From positions 1,178,001-1,242,000 of the forward strand of contig NZ_LT629780.1 of assembly GCF_900105885.1 (NCBI RefSeq): a stretch of DNA of 64,000 nucleotides, given 5' to 3'. The position numbers and the translations under genes were made by a program. Below the pieces are notes generated by a model, which saw only the letters and a list, made by a program, of their open reading frames with translations, was not told the origin of the DNA and did not search any database. The stretch comes from Pseudomonas guangdongensis (GTDB taxonomy: Bacteria; Pseudomonadota; Gammaproteobacteria; Pseudomonadales; Pseudomonadaceae). Below are positions 60,491 to 64,000 of the stretch, piece after piece (positions within the stretch are counted from its first letter, which is position 1; each line of letters opens with the position of its first letter).

Positions 60491-60655
60491 GCAAACCCCG
60501 CCTGCGCCGGTTGTGTAAAGACACCGCGTCTGGCGATGCGCCGTTGAAGCCCCCGTCCACGCCAAGCCCCCTGCGGGCCCGGCGTCCCGTGGCTTTCGCT
60601 TTGCCTCGCCGACGTTTGCGACGTTTTCACACAGCCTGTCCGGGCGGGGTTTTGC
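60491..60655. repeat. Imperfect inverted repeat upstream of rnk, possible MITE-like relic
   Basis: A left arm at 60491-60522 (GCAAACCCCGCC, then TTGTGTAAAGAC) pairs with a right arm at 60620-60655. The reverse complement of the right arm reads GCAAAACCCCGCC, then CTGTGTGAAAACG. The arms share most of about 32 positions with small gaps and enclose about 97 bases. The organisation (long inverted ends, short non-coding centre) suggests a miniature transposable element or a large folded leader. No flanking target duplication was identified. Confidence 0.5.
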
Positions 60656-60692
60656 GTTTTCCTCACCGACCCCAAGGAGCACTGCCGACATC

Positions 60693-61097
60693 ATGAGCCT
60701 GCCACCACCGATTACCATCACCCGTCTCGACCTGCAGCGTCTGGAAAAGCTGCTGGACAGCCTGGAGGACTACGGCCCCACTGCCGAGGCACTGGAGCGC
60801 GAGCTGGAGCGCGCCGAGGTGGTCGGTCTCGACGCGGTGCCGCCGGGCGTGGTGACGATGAACTCCACCGCCCATTGCCGCGAGGAAGCCAGCGGCAAGG
60901 AATATCACCTTACCCTGGTCTACCCCCACGAGGCGGGCGCCGAGGGTTCGGTGTCGGTGCTCGCCCCGGTGGGCTGCGCCCTGCTCGGCCTGTCGGTGGG
61001 ACAGACCATCGACTGGGCGGTGCCCGGCGGCAAGAGCCTCAAGCTGACCCTGCTGGGCGTCGACTACCAGCCGGAGGCGGCCGGCGAGGTACGCTGA
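60693..61097 (+). CDS. rnk: Nucleoside diphosphate kinase regulator Rnk
   Basis: A 134-residue GreA/GreB-fold protein. The N-terminal coiled coil is short (LDLQRLEKLLDSLEDYGPTA) and the C-terminal domain has PGVVTMNSTAHCREEASGKE and LSVGQTIDWAVPGGKSLKL. Rnk binds RNA polymerase and affects Ndk and alginate-related nucleotide pools in Pseudomonas. AAGGAG precedes the ATG. Between cyaY and argH as in P. aeruginosa. Confidence 0.94.
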   Translation: MSLPPPITITRLDLQRLEKLLDSLEDYGPTAEALERELERAEVVGLDAVPPGVVTMNSTAHCREEASGKEYHLTLVYPHEAGAEGSVSVLAPVGCALLGLSVGQTIDWAVPGGKSLKLTLLGVDYQPEAAGEVR

Positions 61098-61118
61098 GCG
61101 CCGCCCCGCAGGCGCAAG

Positions 61119-61159
61119 GCAAACAGCCCGCGACCGGGAAACCGGCGCGGGCTGTTTGC
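61119..61159. terminator. Bidirectional hairpin after rnk
   Basis: A 14-bp perfect stem, GCAAACAGCCCGCG (61119-61132) and CGCGGGCTGTTTGC (61146-61159), has a loop that itself forms CCGG-GAAA-CCGG. It separates rnk from the convergent small gene. It has no long U tract. Confidence 0.75.
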
Positions 61160-61211
61160 GTTCCGGCGACCACGACGGGCCTTGCCCACCATGGCCGCCT
61201 TGCGGCGGGCG

Positions 61212-61448
61212 TCAGGCCGGCTGCAGGATGGTCAGCACGGTGCGCAGCTGTTCGGTGGCGTCGAGGCCCAGGCTGGTCAGGTAGCCGCCGTCGACCTGGG
61301 AGATCAGACCCTTGGCGAACAGGCGCTCGCCGGCGGCGATCAGCGTCGGTGCGGCGTCGTGGTGGATCTTCAGCCCCTCCAGGGTGTTGTCCGGGTTGAA
61401 CAGGGTCAGCAGTTCCAGTTCGGCGATCAGTTCGGCATTCAGGCGCAT
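61212..61448 (-). CDS. TIGR02647 family small protein
   Basis: A 78-residue protein found in Pseudomonas and some other gammaproteobacteria. It starts MRLNAELIAELELLTLFN and contains GLKIHHDAAPTLIAAGERLF and KGLISQVDGGYLTSLG, which looks like a winged-helix-type fold. Whether it binds DNA is unknown. It lies 47 bases downstream of the next small gene on the same strand. Confidence 0.82.
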   Translation of the reverse strand: MRLNAELIAELELLTLFNPDNTLEGLKIHHDAAPTLIAAGERLFAKGLISQVDGGYLTSLGLDATEQLRTVLTILQPA

Positions 61449-61495
61449 GAGCGACTCCAGTACGGAGGCGGCAGCCGGATGCTGCCACCGGTTTG

Positions 61496-61954
61496 TTATT
61501 CGTCTTCCTCGTCCGCGTCCTGCAGGGCCTCGGGCAGCTCCGGCAGGGCGCGCAGCATCTGTTCGTAGCCGGCGCCGTCGAACGGGCGGTTGTCGGCGAG
61601 CATGTTCTCGATCTCGTGGGCGAGGATCAGCGCCATCAGGCGCACCGCCTCGCTACGCTCGTAGCCGACCAGGGTCAGCTTGTTGAGGGTGGCCTGGGCT
61701 GCGGCCGGCTCGCCGGCGGCGACCTGGTTCTCGATGGCCTCGATCAGTTTCTCTTCGGCGAAGACGGCATCGTCCTCGGCACTGTGTTCGGTCATGGTGG
61801 GGGGCTCTTCGCGGGGCGGCGGGTTTTCTTCGTCCAGCCGGCAGAGGGTGCAGCTGCCGTCGTCGGGGCGGCTGGTTTCGATGTAGCGCAGGCGCCGGCT
61901 GGCCGACTGGCGGTCGGCTGCGACGCGAAAGCGCGGGCGGTCGGGGGTGGACAT
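61496..61954 (-). CDS. Hypothetical acidic protein
   Basis: A 152-residue protein I cannot name. The C-terminal part is an acidic helical region (AEEKLIEAIENQVAAGEPAA, LTLVGYERSEAVRLMALILA) ending in DEEDE. A second start at 61795 (MTEHSAEDD) would give 99 residues. I prefer 61954 because the added N-terminal segment keeps strong third-position G/C codon bias and carries a CTLC pair. Such proteins occur near argH in Pseudomonas. Function unknown. Confidence 0.65.
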   Translation of the reverse strand: MSTPDRPRFRVAADRQSASRRLRYIETSRPDDGSCTLCRLDEENPPPREEPPTMTEHSAEDDAVFAEEKLIEAIENQVAAGEPAAAQATLNKLTLVGYERSEAVRLMALILAHEIENMLADNRPFDGAGYEQMLRALPELPEALQDADEEDE

Positions 61955-62046
61955 GGCGGGCATTCCGGGCGGCCTTGGCCTCCTTCATAACCCGCCACTG
62001 CCGGGCGCGGCAAGCGCTCCTTGGTCGGAGCGCTGCCGCAGCGACC

Positions 62047-63441
62047 TCAGCGTGCGGCCAGCAGCTCGCGGCCGCGGACCACGGCGGCGCGCACCTGGGC
62101 CGGGGCGGTGCCGCCGATGTGGTCGCGGGCGTTGACCGAGCCTTCCAGGGTCAGCACGGCGAACACGTCGGCGTCGATCTGGTCGCTGAACTGGCGCAGC
62201 TCGTCCAGGCTCATCTCGGCCAGGTCCTTGCCGGTCGCCACGCCGTACTTCACCGCGTGGCCGACGATCTCGTGGCAGTCGCGGAACGGCAGGCCCTTGC
62301 GCACCAGGTAGTCGGCCAGATCGGTGGCGGTGGAGAAGCCGCGACGGGCGGCCTCGCGCATCACCTCGACGCGCGGCCGGATCGCCGGGACCATGTCGGC
62401 GAAGGCGCGCAGCGAGTCGCGCAGGGTGTCGGCGGCGTCGAACAGCGGCTCCTTGTCCTCCTGGTTGTCCTTGTTGTAAGCCAGCGGCTGGCCCTTCATC
62501 AGGGTCAGCAGGCCGGTCAGGGCGCCGAACACGCGGCCGCTCTTGCCGCGCACCAGCTCGGGGACGTCCGGGTTCTTCTTCTGCGGCATGATCGACGAGC
62601 CGGTGCAGAAGCGATCCGGCAGCTCGATGAAGTTGAACTGCGCGCTGGTCCACAGCACCAGCTCCTCGGAGAAGCGCGACAGGTGCATCATCGCCAGGGA
62701 GGCGGCGGCGCAGAATTCGATGGCGAAGTCGCGATCCGACACGCCGTCCAGCGAGTTGCCGCCGATGGCCTCGAAGCCGAGCAGCCGGCAGGTGATCTCG
62801 CGCTGGATCGGGTAGGTGGTGCCGGCCAGCGCCGCCGAGCCCAGCGGCATGCGGTTGACCCGCTTGCGGCAGTCGACCAGGCGCTCGTAGTCGCGCGACA
62901 GCATCTCGAACCAGGCCAGCAGGTGGTGGCCGAAGGTCACCGGCTGGGCGGTCTGCAGGTGGGTGAAGCCGGGCATGATCACCTCGGCGTGCTGCTCGGC
63001 CTGCGCCAGCAGGCCCTCTTGCAGGCGGGTGATCTCTTTGATGATCACGTCGATCTCGTCGCGCAGCCACAGGCGGATGTCGGTGGCGACCTGGTCGTTG
63101 CGGCTACGCCCGGTGTGCAGCTTCTTGCCGGTGATGCCGATGCGGTCGGTCAGGCGCGCCTCGATGTTCATGTGCACGTCTTCCAGATCGACGCGCCAGT
63201 CGAACTGGCCGGCTTCGATCTCGCCCTGGATCTGGGTGAGGCCGTCGATGATCGCGTCGCGCTCGGCGACGCTCAGCACGCCGGCCTGTTCGAGCATGGT
63301 GGCGTGGGCGATGGAGCCCATGATGTCGTGGCGGTACAGGCGCTTGTCGAAGTCGACGGAGGCGGTGAAGCGGGCGACGAAGGCGTCGACCGGCTCGCTG
63401 AAGCGGCCGCCCCAGGACTGGTTGGTTTTTTCGCTGCTCAT
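62047..63441 (-). CDS. argH: Argininosuccinate lyase
   Basis: A 464-residue enzyme that splits argininosuccinate into arginine and fumarate. The fumarase-superfamily signature is [33 protein letters not shown] and [20 protein letters not shown] are other active-site segments. The start at 63441 ([17 protein letters not shown]) is standard. It is divergent from the AlgR-like gene with 196 bases between starts. Confidence 0.97.
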   Translation of the reverse strand: MSSEKTNQSWGGRFSEPVDAFVARFTASVDFDKRLYRHDIMGSIAHATMLEQAGVLSVAERDAIIDGLTQIQGEIEAGQFDWRVDLEDVHMNIEARLTDRIGITGKKLHTGRSRNDQVATDIRLWLRDEIDVIIKEITRLQEGLLAQAEQHAEVIMPGFTHLQTAQPVTFGHHLLAWFEMLSRDYERLVDCRKRVNRMPLGSAALAGTTYPIQREITCRLLGFEAIGGNSLDGVSDRDFAIEFCAAASLAMMHLSRFSEELVLWTSAQFNFIELPDRFCTGSSIMPQKKNPDVPELVRGKSGRVFGALTGLLTLMKGQPLAYNKDNQEDKEPLFDAADTLRDSLRAFADMVPAIRPRVEVMREAARRGFSTATDLADYLVRKGLPFRDCHEIVGHAVKYGVATGKDLAEMSLDELRQFSDQIDADVFAVLTLEGSVNARDHIGGTAPAQVRAAVVRGRELLAAR

Positions 63442-63637
63442 CGGTGTCTCATGCTGTGCGTGCGGGGTACGAAGGAATGGCCGGCATGATAGCAGCTCGC
63501 TCGCGCTGGCCGGATGCCCGGCGCCGCATGGCACTTTTCGCGCCAGAAGACGGTCTTAGCGGTAATGACCAGGACCGGCGGTCAGTTTCGTGCGCTGGTC
63601 TATTCTTCAGCATGTCCCTCGCAGGAAGCCGAGCATC

Positions 63638-64000
63638 ATGAATGTCCTGATCGTCGCTGACGCAATCGAGGCGCGCGAGCGCCTGCTCCGGCTGGTCGGC
63701 CAGCTCGATGGCTGCCGTGTCCTCGACCCCGTTGCCGGTGGCGAGGGTGCCCTGGCGGCGCTCGACAGCCAGCCGGTGGATGTACTGCTGCTGGGTCTGG
63801 CCGACCTGCCGCTGGCCGCGCGGCTCACCGAGCGCGAGCAGACGCCGGCGCTGCTGCTGTATCTGCCGGAGGCGGGCGCGCTGGCCGCCGAGACACTGGC
63901 CGAGGCGGACATCGCCCATGTCTGCCTGGACGACGACGCGGCGACGCTGGCCGTCGCCCTGGCGCGGGCCCAGCGTCCGACGCGCAACCAGCTGCTGACC
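63638..64000 (+). CDS. AlgR-like response regulator with degenerate receiver, 3' end cut by window edge
   Basis: The first 121 residues of a protein that aligns with AlgR (MNVLIV, ARERLLRLVGQL, then the linker RPTRNQLLT like RPNRVQL). The receiver domain lacks phosphorylation residues. The acidic pocket VDDE reads VADA. The phosphoacceptor position in DVVLLDIRMPG reads DVLLLGLADLP, so Asp is Gly (about residue 53). The conserved Lys of VKP is missing. A few residues are deleted after it. In P. aeruginosa, algZ (the sensor kinase gene) lies between argH and algR, but here the AlgR-like gene follows argH directly. The LytTR DNA-binding domain, if present, lies beyond the window. A phosphorylation-independent regulator is inferred. 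Confidence 0.75.
   Translation, partial: MNVLIVADAIEARERLLRLVGQLDGCRVLDPVAGGEGALAALDSQPVDVLLLGLADLPLAARLTEREQTPALLLYLPEAGALAAETLAEADIAHVCLDDDAATLAVALARAQRPTRNQLLT

Noticed and set aside
63529..63543. Possible sigma-54 element TGGCACTTTTCGCGC upstream of the AlgR-like gene
   Set aside because: The -12 part has only the GC right and TTGC is not matched; no enhancer dyad was found. Too weak to list.

Overview
The window is very GC-rich, densely packed proteobacterial chromosome with strong G/C bias at third codon positions. Its gene neighbourhoods are those of Pseudomonadaceae (Pseudomonas or a close relative such as Azotobacter): cytochrome c5 / cytochrome c4 / dsbA; engB facing polA with an ErsA-type small RNA between them; znuA / zur-znuC-znuB next to metN-metI-metQ; betT / comM / ubiK / glnK / amtB / sutA; and yigB-like HAD / xerC / DUF484 / dapF / lysA / lptM / cyaY / rnk / argH / algR. 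I see no rRNA, tRNA, insertion sequence with transposase, prophage or CRISPR array. Synteny statements come from memory of Pseudomonas genomes, not from a search.

Layout. 1-4.7 kb: a 5'-truncated class III aminotransferase with a glutamine-synthetase-like gamma-glutamyl-amine ligase, then glutaryl-CoA dehydrogenase and a small lipoprotein. 4.7-8.0 kb: a three-gene minus-strand operon of protein kinase, TerY-like VWA protein and PP2C phosphatase. This is an orphan TerY-P triad, and its kinase carries an N-terminal PIN-nuclease-like domain and a C-terminal zinc ribbon. 8.0-14.4 kb: a chemoreceptor, an acetate CoA-transferase, a BigR-type ArsR repressor with two YeeE/YedE-like membrane proteins, and cytochrome c'. 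14.4-19 kb: cytochrome b561 and a TAXI-type TRAP transporter. 19-26.5 kb: a lipoprotein amidase, an EEP-family phosphodiesterase, dsbA, cytochromes c4 and c5, engB, the ErsA-like sRNA and polA. 26.6-37.1 kb: thrB and an accessory run (MFS and DMT exporters, penicillin acylase, a PAS-GGDEF-EAL enzyme, an SpmA/SpmB-like fusion).

37.2-43.5 kb is a metal and methionine uptake block: metNIQ, znuB, znuC and zur on the minus strand, and znuA divergent, with a Zur box between zur and znuA. 43.6-50.5 kb holds an isoprenylcysteine-methyltransferase-like protein, a thioredoxin-like protein, a hydrolase, a cupin, a ZIP transporter, a CorC/HlyC-family protein and a BCCT transporter. 50.7-55.4 kb holds comM, ubiK, glnK (with a recognisable sigma-54 promoter and NtrC site), amtB and sutA. 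55.4-64 kb is the HAD / xerC remnant / DUF484 / dapF / lysA / lptM / cyaY / rnk / argH / algR-like block.

The most notable points are: (i) the TerY-P triad with a PIN-kinase-zinc-ribbon fusion protein; (ii) an xerC locus reduced to a fragment without its catalytic His/Tyr region; (iii) an AlgR-like regulator next to argH whose receiver domain lacks the phosphoacceptor and whose usual partner gene algZ is absent from its normal place; (iv) an ErsA-like sRNA with a sigma-E-type promoter; (v) perfect 9-bp tandem repeats encoding the His/Asp-rich loop of ZnuA; (vi) a small leftover reading frame between glnK and amtB that may be the relic of a second amtB; and (vii) an inverted-repeat element upstream of rnk.
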